Source of the DNA: Mauremys mutica | Lineage: Eukaryota > Chordata > Testudines > Geoemydidae | Direction: 5' to 3' | Assembly: GCF_020497125.1 (NCBI RefSeq) | Contig: NC_059072.1 | Location: 55,896,697-55,960,696, forward strand | Length of the DNA stretch: 64,000 nt | Notes under the pieces: model-generated | Databases searched by the model: none | What the model was told of the DNA's origin: nothing | What the model saw: the letters and a program-made list of their open reading frames with translations, nothing else | Made by a program: the position numbers and the translations under genes | Part shown: piece by piece, positions 11,691 through 24,214 of the stretch | How positions within the stretch are numbered: position 1 is the stretch's first letter | Layout: every line of letters begins with the position of its first letter

Positions 11691-12372
11691 TAATATGAAT
11701 AGGGTAGACAAACACTTTACTCACTACTCTGGCTTAGTTACTCAGAAGAAACAAGAAAGCACTCCTCTCTGCTGTGGTGAGGGGAAGAGATTACACTAAG
11801 ATGCTCAAAACTATGGAGAGAGAATTTTCACATGCCTTGTATTACAAAAGGCTAACAATGCAAACACAGTATTTAAAACAAACAAACAAACATTAATCCT
11901 TCTTATACCTCCCCTCTTAATAAATAGATTAGACTAAGAACTGACAATTTTTATTTTACAGATGTTTGCTCTGGATTGGGGCCTGATTAGTAAATACAGT
12001 TCTGTATGCATGTACATCAGCTAGAAGATACACTAGGACATGTGTACAAGAAAACAATCTATTTTACCACAATTATATTTAATCCCCACTGCTACTACAC
12101 ATTGGAAATATCCCTACAAGTTTTTGTTTGGTTTTTTGTTTGTTTTGTTTTTAAATAGAGCTAAGGCCCAGATCCACAAAAGGACCTGGTGTCTGATGCG
12201 CACTTTAGTTATCCATTGGGATCCTCAAAAAACCCTGCTACCGCCACTTAACTCTGGAAGTACATAAAATCCCTCTATACCTAAATCTTCACTGTAAAAG
12301 TCTCCTAGGTGCCTATGTTTCTGTTGCTATGCATGCACAGGACACCTCAGTGTAGGTACCCAGGCACCTATC

Positions 12373-13318
12373 TCATAGAATCATAGGACTGGAAGGGACC
12401 TCAAGAGGTCAGCTAGTCCAGTCCCCTGCACTCATGACAGGACTAAGTATTAGCTAGACCATCCTTGATAGGTGTTTGTCTAACCTGCTCTGAAAAATAT
12501 CCAATGATGGAGATTCCACAACCTCCCTCGGCTTTTTATTTCAGTGCTTAACCAGTTAGGAAGACTTTCCAAATATCCAACCTAAAACACCCTTGCTGTA
12601 ATTTAAGCCCATTGCTTCTTGTCCTATCCTTAGAGGTTAATCAGAACAATTTTTCTCCCTCCTCCTTGTGACAAACTTTTATGTACTTGAAAACTGTTAT
12701 GTCCCCTCTCAGTCTTCTCTTCTCCAGACTAAACAAACCCAATTTTTTCAAATCTTCACACATAGGTCATATTTTCTAGACTTTTAATAATTTTTGTTGC
12801 TCTTCTCCGGACTTTCCCCAGTTTGTACACATCTTTCCTGAAATGTGGCACCCAGAACTGGACACAATACTAATCAGCATGGAGTAGAGTGGAAGAATTA
12901 CTTCTTGTGTCTTGTTCACAATACTCCTGCTAATACATCCCAGAATGATGTTTGTTTTTTTGAAAGTGTTACACTGTTAACTCATATTTAGCTTGTGATC
13001 CACTATGACCCCTCCCTTCACCACCACCAGATACCTTTCTGCAGTACGTCTTCCTAGGCAGTCATTTCCCATTTTGTATGTGTGCAACTGATTGTTCCTT
13101 CCTAAGTCAAGTTTCTTTTCAATTGTCCTTATTGAATTTCATCCTATTTACTTCAGACCATTTCTCCGGTTTGTCCAGATCATTTTGAATTTTAATCCTA
13201 TCCTCCAAAGCACTTGCAACCCCTCTCAGTTTGGTATCATCCGCAAACTTTATAAGTGTACTTTCTATGCCATTTTCTAAACAATTGAAGAAGACATGCC
13301 TAATCCTTAGTAGGATCT
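12373..13318 (-). mobile_element. Old CR1 LINE, 5'-truncated
   Basis: It starts with the CR1 3' end in inverse (tcatagaatcataggactgg). The minus strand carries a decayed reverse transcriptase tail including KFADDTKLRGVASALEDRIK near 13200-13260. It is far more diverged than the copies at 4714 and 17125 and has numerous stops. Confidence 0.85.
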
Positions 13319-13439
13319 TCAAAGCATGGCAAAGATAGGCAATGGTCACCTATCTTGCCTGCAGGGACCGAACTGGTAGGTGTTCTCAGAGCACACCTAG
13401 CTCCACATAAAATGGCCAGGGGAGTGGTGAGGCAAAGGT

Positions 13440-13900
13440 AATGGTGATGTTAGGCTCCTTTATGACCTTTGGCCCAGTGGTTAGGGAACTGAGTCAGGCT
13501 GTGGGAGACCCTTGTTCAGGCTCTAGCTTTTTTGCCACCCCAAGTGGCGAAGGGAAAAAAAAAGAAAAGAAAAAAGGAAAACCCGATTGAGCTGCACCGA
13601 AGGACCTGCCACCAAATTGCCACTGAAGACTGAAGCGGAGGGATTGAGTTGCCGCCAAAGTGCTGCCAAAGAGGAAGCGAGGGACTGAAGGACCCACCGC
13701 CGAATTGCCGCTGGAGACCCGAACGTACCGCCCCAATAACGGACAGAATGCCGCCCCTTTCTGTTGGCCGTCCCAGGCACCTGCTTCCTTCGCTGGTGCC
13801 TGGAGCCGGCCCTGACCTTGTTCAGTTCCCCCTCTCCTGATGAGAAGGAATTTGAACATAGATTTCCCACTCCTTATGTAAGTGCCCTAACCAGGGCTTG
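13440..13900. repeat. tRNA-derived MIR-like SINE split by a hAT element
   Basis: The left part (cccagtggttagggaactga) and the right part (cttatgtaagtgccctaaccag) look like the two halves of an old tRNA-derived SINE. They are separated by the hAT element at 13518-13815. Confidence 0.45.
13518..13815. mobile_element. Short hAT non-autonomous element
   Basis: The right end ggtgcctggagccggccctg is a hAT terminus and the left end aggctctagc is its degraded partner. The 8-bp sequence CCTTGTTC lies directly outside both ends (13510-13517 and 13816-13823). An A-rich tract and degenerate gccgcc/gaattgccgc motifs fill the interior. The overlapping frames on both strands are not credible genes. Confidence 0.75.
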
Positions 13901-13980
13901 CAGGCATTCTGCAGTGTCTCTCTCCTGTTAAAAGTTGTTTCACTATGTATAAATAATTAAATATCCACTGGGCAAGAGAG

Positions 13981-14223
13981 GGCTTGTCTACACTTAAAAT
14001 GCTACAGTGGAGCTGTACCTATGCAGACAGGAGGGTTTCTCCAATTAGCATAGGTAGTCCAGCTGTGAGGCGGTAGCTCGGTCAGGGGAATAATTCTTGC
14101 TGACCTAGTGCTGTCTACATGGGGACTTAGGTCATCTTAACTACACCACTCAGGGGTGTGGATTTTTCACACCCCTGATCACTGTAGTTAAACCAAGCTA
14201 ATTTTCTAGTGTAGAGCAGACCT
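13981..14223. mobile_element. PIF/Harbinger-type MITE
   Basis: The termini GGCTTGTCTACACTT and ...agtgtagagcagacct are inverted repeats. The flanking trinucleotide GAG occurs on both sides, the target size expected for PIF/Harbinger. The inner palindrome caggggtgtggatttttcac with cacccctg is shared with the fragment at 19732-19934. Confidence 0.7.
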
Positions 14224-14227
14224 GAGA

Positions 14228-14375
14228 AAGAATATCTCCACAGCCCAGTGACTAGAGCACTCACCTGAAAGATGGAAAATCTATGTTCAAATCTCTTCTC
14301 CTCATCAAGCAAAGGGGAGAATTGAACCAGGATCTCCTGTATCCCGGGTAAATTCCCTAAACTCTGGGCTAAAAC
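14228..14375. repeat. tRNA-derived SINE remnant (possible fold-back)
   Basis: The left half cccagtgactagagcactca and the right half in inverse (gaattgaaccaggatctcct, then ggtaaattccctaa) look like two oppositely oriented copies of a tRNA-related SINE head. No clear target duplication was found. Confidence 0.35.
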
Positions 14376-16149
14376 TTATTAAGGGTGCAGCTCTATATTG
14401 CAATGCCCAATTCCCTTTATGGACTTGGACCTAGAAACCAAATTCTGACTTCAAATGTGCATCCAGTTTTCACTGAAGAAATTGTGCATATGTATCAAAG
14501 GACAGAATTTTACTCTAATTTAAAAGTGTTGGTAGCAAGTTAGGACAGCATTATGTTATAGAAGAACAATGCAAAATCTTAACCTTAACCTTAATCTGCA
14601 TACTTAAATCACGTAATGCACTGAATGGTGTACTGTAATACATGGAGACTAAAGGATTATTCCAAACCCATTATTAGATTCTATTTATGAGCTACTGCAT
14701 CCTGTTCCAGTTGCAGCCATTATGTTCAGTCCAGATGGACTACTGCAGCTCACTAACTTGGAAGCGGTGAAAATCTAGATCACAGCATTCCAGAGAGAAG
14801 GGGCTTTTGGCCAGTGCAAGATAAAAGGAGACATTGCTTGCCACACCCAGACAGATGGCCATTATAATTCTCTAGAATTTGTCTGGTGGAAAATGAGTAG
14901 TCAAGTGCTACGTCCCACTAGCTCTTCTAATGTCAAGAGCACCAAACAGTCAATGGTATTGAATTTAGATAAGTCTAGCAGTTTTACCAACAAGGTCTGC
15001 TTCTTGCCAGAGTTCATGAGAAGGAGTTCACCAGTGTCAATAAGGTCACGTCTGTGATGCCCAAGTGTGAACATTTGATTGTGACAGATCCATGATAATG
15101 AAGACAACAAGTGATGCTGGGAGTCTGGATGTCACCATCTTTTTAGTGATTTTTCCAAGAGTAAGTAGGCATAATTTTCTGAGATTGTTGGTGCTCAGGA
15201 GAGGCTTCTTCTAGTTTGAACTAGGCTACTGCATCCCATAGGGTGGCTGGAAGTTTGCCTTCTGTAAGGAAGCAATGGTTAGTCTTCATTGGTCCAGGTA
15301 CAAGTCTTCAACAGTCATGAAGAAAAGGGGTCACTTTCACAGATGGTGAGCAAGATATTCTCAGTTTGTTTGGGTAATCTGTCCAAACTCCACAAGGCAA
15401 AAGGATGCAGCCCAGCCCTGATTCTGTTGTGACTTCCTTTGTCTCAGCAAGGCTATGTCACATTCAATTTATTGTATATAAGCAAAAATTCAGGAAGAAG
15501 GAGTTGCTGGCACAGTCAATCAGTCTAGGAATTCTTCCGTATGAACTCAGTGGACTATTGATTCATTTTAAGAAACAGCAATTCAGTGAATCATCAAAGC
15601 AGTACCCTAGAGTACACTGGCATATTTCTTCCAATGTAAAAAGTTTCAAAGTTAAGTTGAGGAAAAAACAACAATTTATATTATGTGTGCATGGATTTAT
15701 CTCTTTTATTCTAAAATTTTAAATTATATTTATTTAGTTCAGTTTGAACATATGAAGCAGTTACTATAAATCTATGTGCAGAGGAAATAGTAAGGTTTTT
15801 TGCCTAAGACTTTTCCATTAAAAGCAACTTTTCTGTAAAAACTTGTCTTGATTTTGGGTTGAAAATAATGCATGTTTCATTCAGAGTCATAATAAAGTCT
15901 TTTTGAACTATATGGATTTGCAAGGAAAAAAACCACTACCACAAGATCAAAGGCGTAAATAAAATCAATAGATTCAAAACCAGTCCTCTTTTGCATTAGT
16001 GTGGAGCCATATTTGTTGTACATATCTGACATTTTTAACTTAACTTTCAAAAGATAAGCCTGGGAGCTTAAATTCATAACTTTGCTAGACACTAAAAATC
16101 ATGGACTAAACAGACACACTAGATTTATGGCTTATTACAATCTGTAACC
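14376..16149. other. Unique AT-rich DNA, nothing recognised
   Basis: No repeat family or coding exon was recognised. The frame at 15405-15722 has no domain and looks fortuitous. Confidence 0.5.
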
Positions 16150-16157
16150 CACTAACC

Positions 16158-17114
16158 CAGGGGTGGGCAAACTGCCTGGGGGCCACATCCGGCCCTCTAG
16201 ACATTTTAATCCGGCCCTCGAGCTGTCGCCGGGGAGCAGGATCCAGGGCTTGACCTGCTCCGGCGCTCCAGCTGGGGAGAGGGGTGAGGGGCTTGCCCAC
16301 TTCACGTGGCTCCCACAAACAGTGGCTTGTCCCCCCTCCATCTCTTACACATGGGGCAACCAGGGGGCTTCGCACGCTGCCCCACCCCAAAGACAAAAGG
16401 ACAAAAAGGGGGGTTAGTGCAGGGGTGGGCAAACTTTTTGGCCCAAAGGCCACATCTGGGTATGGAAATTGTATGGCAGGCCATGAATGCTCACAAAATT
16501 GGAGGTTGGGGTGCAGGAGGGGGTTAGGGCTCTGGCTGGGGGTGAGGGCTTGGGGGTGGGGCCAGAAATGAGGAGTTCAGGGTGCGGGAGGGTGCTCCGG
16601 GTTGGGACCAAGGGGTTCGGAGGGTGGGAGGGGAATCAGGACAGAGGCTTGGGGTGCAGGAGGGTGTTAGGGATGCAAGGCTCTGAGCGGCACTTACCTC
16701 AAGCAGCTCCCAGAAGCAGCAGCATGTCCCCACTCCGGCTCCTATGCGGAGCCGCGGCCAGGCAGCTCTGCACATTGCCCTGTCTGCAGGCACCGCCCCT
16801 GCAGCTCCCATTGGTGGCAGTTGCAGCCATTGGTGGCAGTTCCCGGCCAATGGGAGCTGCGGGGACAGCGCTTGGGGTGGGGGCAGCATGCGGAGCCCCC
16901 TGGCTGCCCCTACGTGTAGGAGCTGGGGGGGGGAGGGGACATACCGCTGCGTCCGGGAACTGCGTGGAGTGGGGCAAGCCCCTGGTCCCACTCCCCAGCT
17001 GGAGCGCCAGAGCGGGGCAAGCCCCGGACCCTGCTCCCTGGCGACAGCTCGAGGGATGAATTAAAATGTCTGGAGGAACGGATGTGGCCCCCAGGCTGTA
17101 GTTTTCCCACCCTG
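16158..17114. mobile_element. hAT element with an extra terminal segment
   Basis: Left terminus CAGGGGTGGGCAAACT is at 16158, a second identical terminus begins at 16420, and the right terminus is ...gtagttttcccaccctg at 17114. The segment 16158-16419 is closer to the inverse of the right end (ggccacatccgg, gacattttaat, cgagctgtcgcc) than to the second left end. The outer flanks CACTAACC and CTCTAAAC agree at 6 of 8 positions, which supports 16158-17114 as the mobilised unit. Long GC-rich frames here are not genes. Confidence 0.7.
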
Positions 17115-17124
17115 CTCTAAACTA

Positions 17125-19724
17125 TCAAAATAAAGAACTCAATAATAGTGGGGGATTTCAATTATCCCATATTGACTGGGAACATGTCACCTCAGCACGA
17201 AATGCAGAGACAAAATTTCTCAATACTTTAAATGACTGCTTCTTGGAGCAGCTGGCACAGGAATCCCACAAGGGGAGAGGCAATTCTTGATTTAGTCCTG
17301 AGTGGAGCGCTTGATTTAGTCCAAGAGGTAACTATTACAGGACCGCTTGGAAATAGTGACCATAATATAATAACTTTTAACAGTCCTGTGGTGGGAAGAA
17401 CACCTCAACAGCCCAAACTGTGGCATTTAATTTCAGAAAGGGGAACTATGCAAAAATGAGGCTAGTTAAACAGAGATTAAAAGGTACAGTGACCAGAGTA
17501 AAATCCCTGCAAGCTGCATGGATACTTTTCAAAGACACCATAATAGAGCCCCAACTTAAATGTATACCCCAAATTAAAAAACACAGTAAAATAACTAAAA
17601 AAGAGCCACCGTGGCTTAACAATCATGTAAAAGAAGCTGTGAGAGATAAAAAGGCATCTTTTTAAAAGTGGAAGTAAAATCCTAGTGAGGTAAACAGAAA
17701 GGAGCATAAACACTGCCAAATTAAGTGTAAAAATTTAATAAGAAAAGCCAAAAAGGAGTTTAAAGAATAGCTAGCCAAAAACTCAAAGGGTAATAACAAA
17801 ATGTTTTTTAAGTACATCAGAAGCAGGAAGCCTGCTAAACAACCAGTGGGGCCCCTGGACAATCGAGATACAAAAGGAGCACTTAAAGATGATAAAGTCA
17901 TTGCGGAGAAACTAAATTAATTATTTGCTTCAGTCTTCAAGGCTGAGGATGTTAGGGAGATTGCCAAACTTGGGCCGTTCTTTGTAGGTGACAAATCTGA
18001 GGAATTGTCACAGATTGGAGTATCACTAGAGGAGGTTTTGGAATTAATTGATAAACTTAACAGTAACAAGTCACTGGGATCAGATGGCATTCACCCAAGA
18101 GTTCTGAAAGAACTCAAATGTGAAATTGTGGAATTATTAACTATGGTTTGTAACCTGTCCTTTAAATCAGCTTCTGTACCCAATGACTGGAAGATAGCTA
18201 ATGTAACGCCAATATTTTAAAAGGGCGCTAGAGGTGATCATGGCAATTACAGATAGTTAAGTGTAATGTCAGTACCGGGCAAAGTAGTTGAAACAATAGT
18301 AAAGAATAAAATTGTCAGACACATAGAAAAACATAAATTGTTGGGCAAAATCAACATGGTTTCTGTAAAGGGAAATCGTGTCTTACTAATCTATTAGCGT
18401 TCTTTGAAGGGGTCAACAAACAAGTGGACAAGGGGGATCCAGTGGACATAGTGTACTTTGATTTCCAGAAAGCCTTTGACAAGGTCCCTCACCAAAGGCT
18501 CTTACATAAATTAAGTTGTCATGGGATAAGACGGAAGATTCTTTCATGGATTGAGAACTGGTTAAAAGACAGGGAACAAAGGGTAGGAATAAATGGTAAA
18601 TTCTCAGAATGGAGAAGGGTAACTAGTGGTGTTCCCCAAGGGTCAGTCCTAGGACCAATCCTATTCAACTTATTCATAAATGATCTGGAGAAAGGGGTAA
18701 AAAGTGAGGTGGCAAAGTTTGCAGATGATACTAAACTGCTCAAGATAGTTAAGACCAAAGCAGACTGTGAAGAACTTAAAAAAGATCTCACAAAACTAAG
18801 TGATTGGGCAACAAAATGGCAAATGAAATTTAATGTGGATAAATGTAAAGTAATGCATATTGGAAAAAATAACCTAAACTATACATACAATATGATGGGG
18901 GCTAATTTAACCACAACTAATCAGGAAAGAGATCTTGGAGTCATCGTGGATAGTTCTCTAAAGATGTCCACGCAGTGTGCAGAGGTGGTCAAAAAAGCAA
19001 ACAGGATGTTAGGAATCATTCAAAAAGGGATAGAGAACAAGATGGAGAATATCTTATTGCCCTTATATAAATCCACGGTACGCCCACATTTTGAATACTG
19101 CATATAGATGTGGTCTCATCTCAAAAAATATATAATGGCATTAGAAAAGGTTCAGAGAAGGGCAACTAAAATGGTTAGGGGTTTGGAACGGGTCTCATAT
19201 GAGGAGAGATTAAAGAGGCTAGGACTTTTCAGCTTGGAAAAGAGGAGACTAAGGGGGGATATGATAGAGGTATATAAAATCATGAGTGATGTGGAGAAAG
19301 TGAATAAGGCAAAGTTACTTGTTCCCATAATATAAGAAATAGGGGCCACCAAATGAAATTAATGGGCAGCAGGTTTAAAACAAATAAAAGGAAGTTCTTC
19401 TTCACACAGCACCCAGTCAACTTGTGGAACTCCTTGCCTGAGGAGGTTGTGAAGGCTAGGAGTATGACAAGGTTTAAAAGAGAACTAGATAAATTCATGG
19501 AGGTTAAGTCCGTTAATGGCTATTAGCCAGGATGGGTAAGGAATGGTGTCCCTAGCCTCTGTTTGTCAGAGGGTGGTGAGGGACGGCAAGAAAGAGATCA
19601 CTTGATCATTACCTGTTAGGTTCACTCTCTCTGGGACACCTGGCATTGGTCACTGTTGGTAGACAGGATACTGGGCTGGATGGACCTTTGGTCTGACCCA
19701 GTATGGTCGTTCTTATGTTCTTAA
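17125..19724 (+). mobile_element. CR1 LINE, long copy
   Basis: It runs from the end of the endonuclease domain (NSDHNIITFN near 17360) through the reverse transcriptase to a 3' end ctgacccagtatggtcgttc then ttatgttctt. This tail differs from the attctatg tail of the copies at 4714 and 7560, so it is a second CR1 subfamily. The 5' part (ORF1 and most of the endonuclease) is missing. Confidence 0.93.
17232..19335 (+). pseudogene. CR1 ORF2 (endonuclease end and reverse transcriptase), broken
   Basis: The protein would cut target DNA and copy CR1 RNA at the cut. Visible blocks in order are: endonuclease end with GNSDHN (about 17360), ELIDKLNSNKSLGSDGIHP (about 18040), YFDFQKAFDKVPHQRLL with the first catalytic Asp (about 18456), TSGVPQGSVLGPILFNLFIN (about 18625), the catalytic box KFADDTKLL (about 18715), and RPHFEYCI just before a stop at 19105. 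The remaining frame continues as [20 protein letters not shown]. Stops lie at about 17455, 17663, 18218 and 19105, with a frame change before 18424. The central block 18424-19107 is uninterrupted, so decay is moderate. Confidence 0.9.
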
Positions 19725-19731
19725 GGCGATG

Positions 19732-19934
19732 GGAGAGAGCTCTCCTGTTGGTGTAGTTAATCCACCTCCCCGAGAGGCAGCAGTTATATCGGCAGGAGAA
19801 GCTCTCCAGCCAACATAGCACTGTCCACATGGGGGGTTAGGTTGATATAACTAAGTTGCTCAGGGGTGTGGATTTTTCACACCCCTGAGCGATGTAGTTT
19901 TACTGATATAGATCTGTAGTGCAGACCAGACCTC
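19732..19934. mobile_element. PIF/Harbinger-type MITE, left-truncated
   Basis: It shares tcaggggtgtggatttttca and the terminus ...gtgcagaccagacct with the complete copy at 13981-14223. It directly abuts the CR1 tail, so the left terminus is missing. Confidence 0.6.
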
Positions 19935-19941
19935 AGTAGTA

Positions 19942-20165
19942 CAGTGCTGCCAACCTCCAATCCTCAAAAATCATGAGATTGAGGTTCTTTTTTATTTGCC
20001 TTTTGAGCTTTTAAGTTATTCTCAGGTCACCTTTTCAAACTTTTCTTTCATAACCTTGAGGACTAGAATTTTTTTTCTTTTAAATGAGAGCTGAAATTCT
20101 TGCATAATCAGGAATCCAGGAGCTGATGTTCTCAGAAAAATACCAAATATTTTTCCCATCCCTTC
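19942..20165 (+). repeat. Old MITE family with aaaaatcatgagat motif, copy 1
   Basis: It begins gtgctgccaacctcc and contains ctcaaaaatcatgagatt, ccttttgagcttttaag and gagagctgaaattct. The same motif order is found at 22920-23235 and, inverted, at 59955-60225. It resembles an old hAT-type MITE, but no target duplication can be seen. Confidence 0.5.
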
Positions 20166-21496
20166 CTTTGGGCTTCAGTGGTGGACTTCTGATTGTGTTA
20201 TGGAAATCCGCCACTTTATTGCTTGTATTAGACAAACAGCTTTAGAACTTGAGAGATTTTACTGATGTAAAAGAGAATCCATACCTCTGGAGTGAAAATA
20301 GCTGTATACAAAGTATCTTGTCTGCACAAGCCTTTTTTGTAATGCCCTTCATTGCTATCTGTTGTGATACCAACAACCTGATCCTACAAGATACTGAATA
20401 TCCTCAACTCCTATTGATTTCCATAGGAGTCCGGGTGCTCATCTCACTGGTTTGGGCCCTTAATCAGTACAAGTTTGTTATTCAAATTACATTGCCACTA
20501 TTTTCTCTCTGCTCTTTGTAAGGGTGGGGAAGTGGATGATTCTGTTTCTTACAAGCTTGAATTGCTAACTCTAAAATGCTACAACAAGAAGTAAGACATG
20601 ATAAAAATTCCATTACTTGCTTATCTGAAGCTATTCTTCATAGTTCAAAGGGTCAATTTCACACCAGGATACCAGTGCTTATCAGCTCATTCTGCCGATC
20701 CTTTCAATTGCAAAAGACAAGTGTTGAGTCCAACTGGCATGACAATGGCACAATTAAACAGTTTCGAGACACTCCAAATGCTTTGCATCTTTCGTGCTTT
20801 CTGTGCCATCAATTTCCAAGGGGCTTTCATCATGCAGAGGTCAGAACAGACCCTTAAGCAGAAAAATGAAGGGCACTGAAAGTCAAAGTCACAGAAACTC
20901 TGTCAGACTGAATGCACCCAAACAAATAATTACTTCTATTGAGTTTTAAGTACAATATTTAGTTTTTTTAAAGAGATATGCTACCTGGCATTCTATTGAC
21001 TGTCTGTAGTCACCCCGACTAACTAGAGCTTGATCTTGCAAACTTTAACAGAGAAACCCTTACTAACATGAGTAATCCTATTTACTACAATTAGGATCGT
21101 TATGTGGTAGGGCGGAGAAAGGGAACCTCCAGCATACCCCCTACTCCCCTGAACTGCCACCTTGTGCTCCAGAATTTCAATCTTTATTTAAAAGGCTATA
21201 TTGCTTGCAAAGAAAATCTCCGCAATGTGATCTGAGTGTAATTGGTGCAGTGATGTCAGTGAATTGCTGACATTCTGAAACAATTGCTTTGCGGTCCGAA
21301 CTATTCCTGTTCATCTTGACAGAGGATTAAAATGGGATGCCCAGTGATGATCTTGTACACTGGAACACTTAACTATTTCACTCCTGTTCAAAACTCAAGT
21401 AAGAAAGGAGCAGGACTGTCATATTATGAAGAGCTACTAATCTACTGTGATTGGCATTTCAAGAGGGTGGAGTTTGGTTGGTAGATGGACACAGAG
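20166..21496. other. Unique DNA, nothing recognised
   Basis: No gene, RNA or repeat family was recognised. Two overlapping frames at 20576-20879 lack any domain. Confidence 0.5.
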
Positions 21497-21771
21497 GGCT
21501 TGTCTATACTACCCACCGGATCGACAGGCAGTGATCAGTCCACCGGGGGTTGATGCGATAAATCGACCGCTGAGCACTCTATCCCGTCGACTCCGGTACT
21601 CCACCAGAACGAGGAGCACAAGCGGAGTCAATGGGAAAGTGTAAGCTGTCAACTTACCACAGTGAAGACACCACAGTAAGTAGATCTAAGTACCTCGACT
21701 TCAGCTATGCTATTCATGTAGCTGAAGTTGCATATCTTAGATCGACCACACGCAGTAATGTAGACAAGGCC
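21497..21771. mobile_element. PIF/Harbinger-type MITE, copy 1 of a family
   Basis: The termini GGCTTGTCTATACT and ...taatgtagacaaggcc are inverted repeats. The interior (accgggggttgatgcgataa, cagtgaagacaccacagtaa, cttcagctatgctattcatg) matches the copy at 34493-34769 along its whole length. A clean 3-bp duplication is not evident here. Confidence 0.75.
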
Positions 21772-21964
21772 AAAGTAACACTTTCTGTTCCCTCCCTGCA
21801 ACTCCAGACTTCAGTGAAAGTATTCAAGGGAGTAAGCAGTACTACTAATGAGAATTTTCAGGATCAGGCCCTGATAAAAGGCAAACTGGAAAACCAGAAT
21901 GTGAGGCAAAAGCTTCCTGGATTTGACACTTAGGTGAGCAGATTTACAGAGGAACAGTTGCTAA

Positions 21965-22233
21965 GGGCTTGTCTTCACTACTGAAGTAAGTTGACCTAAG
22001 TTATGCTACTTCAGCTATGTGAATAATGTAGCTTGAGCCGACGTAGCTTAAGTTGACTTAGCCCAGTGTCTTCACTGCGCTGGGACGATGGGGAACGCTC
22101 CCCGATTGACTTCCCTTACTCTTCTCGGAGAGCTGGAGTACCAGGGTCAACCAGAGAGTGCTCTGCCATTGATTTAGCGGGTCTTCACATTGATTGCAGC
22201 AGCACTGATCTCCCCCGTAGTGGAGACAAGCTG
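21965..22233. mobile_element. PIF/Harbinger-type MITE, diverged
   Basis: Left terminus GGGCTTGTCTTCACTACTG and right end ...cgtagtggagacaagct are inverted repeats. It shares cttcagctatgtgaataatg with the family at 21497 and 34493 but is rearranged inside. Confidence 0.5.
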
Positions 22234-22360
22234 TAACAGTCCAGCTCTGATTCACTTTACCTGGCCCCAGGAGCAAGGAAACCAGGACTACCATTTGATG
22301 ATGATAAGTAAAAAGTATCCAGTTAGTGTTGACAAAATGGCCATTCTTCTTAACCATCAT

Positions 22361-22440
22361 AAGATCATCTGGATTGGAAGAGACATTGTAAATCATCTAG
22401 AGTCCACCTCCATGCATCATAGTAGAAAAGATTTAATTTT
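22361..22440 (-). mobile_element. Short CR1 3' fragment
   Basis: The sequence cataagatcatctggattgg followed by aagagacattgtaaatcatc is the CR1 3' end in inverse, diverged and under 100 bp long. Confidence 0.6.
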
Positions 22441-22919
22441 CCCCTAACTCTTCCTATTAGATATATTAGTCTATGTAACATGGTCAGCTTACCCCATCCC
22501 AGCACCAAGTCACCCCAGCCTGAGTTTCTCCTTTTTAGCTCTCTGATGTATGTGGGAATGTGCATATAATTTGAGTAATATTTCCCCCACCTCCACTTGA
22601 GTCCATTTGTTAGACACACAATACATAAGCCCTCCTGTAGGGCAGCAGGAAATTCAAATAATAGGGTGAATTAAAAGTATAAAAACAATTTTTTAAAATT
22701 TAAATGAAATACAATTTTACAAAACCTATTTAAATTTGAAATTAACAGTCTATGTTAAGGCCTAAACTTATTACATTCTATTAAAATCATTTAAATTAAA
22801 TACATCACATAATATTGAACAGTATATGTTTGATGCCAAGTTTTGAAGCATGAGAAACCACTGAACTGGTGGGAATCACTGGCTAAGCACCTGGAACCAG
22901 AGTTTGTTGAAATGCTCAG

Positions 22920-23235
22920 TATTGCCAACCCCAAATGCTCAAAAATCATGAGTCCGGCTCACCAAAAATCATGAGATGGTCTTTAAAAATAATGAGATTA
23001 TGTAAAAATACTAGATTTGGTGTTCTTTTTTACTGTACCTTCTGCTTTTTGAGCCTTTAGGGTGCACTGGGAAACTTTCTCCACAGCCATGAGGATTAGA
23101 AACTTACTTTTTCTTTAAGAATGAAGGCTGAAATCATCACATATCCACCTGACTCCAGGAGCTGGGGCTTGGCTTTAAGGAAACAATAATTATCATGAGA
23201 CTTATGACAAAATCATGAGAGTTGGCTCAACCAAC
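22920..23235 (+). repeat. Old MITE family with aaaaatcatgagat motif, copy 2
   Basis: It starts tattgccaaccccaaatgct and contains ccaaaaatcatgagatggtc, tttttgagcctttagggtgc and gaaggctgaaatcatcac, and ends ...atgagagttggctcaacc. The ends (ttgccaac / gttggctcaa) may be an inverted repeat. Confidence 0.5.
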
Positions 23236-24206
23236 TTTTGACAACATTTAGCCTCTGCTGAGGGTGCAGAGAAAGTATTTTCTTTGTTCTTAGTTTATTT
23301 AGCTACTTCGAGTTCAATGACTAGTTAAGATAGAGCTGAAAAAGCAGGAAAGCTTCTTTTCCCTTTCCAGTTTATGAAGAAACACTACGAAAGGATGTGG
23401 TGATGAGTCACCATCAGTTCCCTTCATTAACTACAGATAATACTTCCTTTGTTTAATAAATCAGTTAGTTTTAAATGCAAAACATGTTTTGATTAACTTT
23501 TCAATAAACTTTTTTTCCCTTATGTATCTAGCATACACAAATATGGCTTGACACCAATCACAAGTTACTTAATCATCCCCTAGTAAAGAAATGTATCATT
23601 CACCATTTTCTAACATAATCAAAATGTAAAACTTAAGAATCAGAATAAATGCAAATTCAGTTTTATAATTGCTCTAATAAGCATGTGTAGATACAGTGTA
23701 TCCCCCTCGTTAGCAAAAAGAAGCACCAAATTTAGTGCAAAGGCTGTATTTAGTTGCAAATCAACAGGTTTTAACAGTTACCAACAATGAGAATCAACCC
23801 TTCTTTTGGGAAATAACTAAAAGGACAAATGCGAAACATGAGTAAAACAGATGGATTAAAATCAAGGTTTCTTGATTGCAGATTTAAATCTCTGATTATT
23901 TAAATAACTTAAGATTTATCCATGCTGTCAAATCCTCTATGCGCCTTTGGCTTATTTTTCGTCTCCTTTCCCCCTTGAGGCAGGGTCTCACAGTTCCCTC
24001 CATGATCCATAATGTCAGTCCTCTGCTTGACTCAAGTACTCTCTTATCCCTTAGTTCTTCAAGGTTCTGTGCAGCTCTCTTTCCAGAGTCTGCAAAGCAG
24101 CTTCCTCTGGGCCCTGTAATCCAGCTTTCTACCTGGTTACTATGGGGATACTTGGCCTCACTAGCACTTCCTTAGTCCTTGGTCTCTCTCCCAGGCTATT
24201 CTCCCT
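23236..24206. other. Unique AT-rich DNA, nothing recognised
   Basis: No repeat family, exon or RNA gene was identified in this stretch. Confidence 0.5.
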
Positions 24207-24214
24207 GGCCCACA

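Noticed and set aside
16487..17064. Frames up to 190 codons on both strands
   Set aside because: They fall in the GC-rich interior of a hAT MITE and show no transposase motif.
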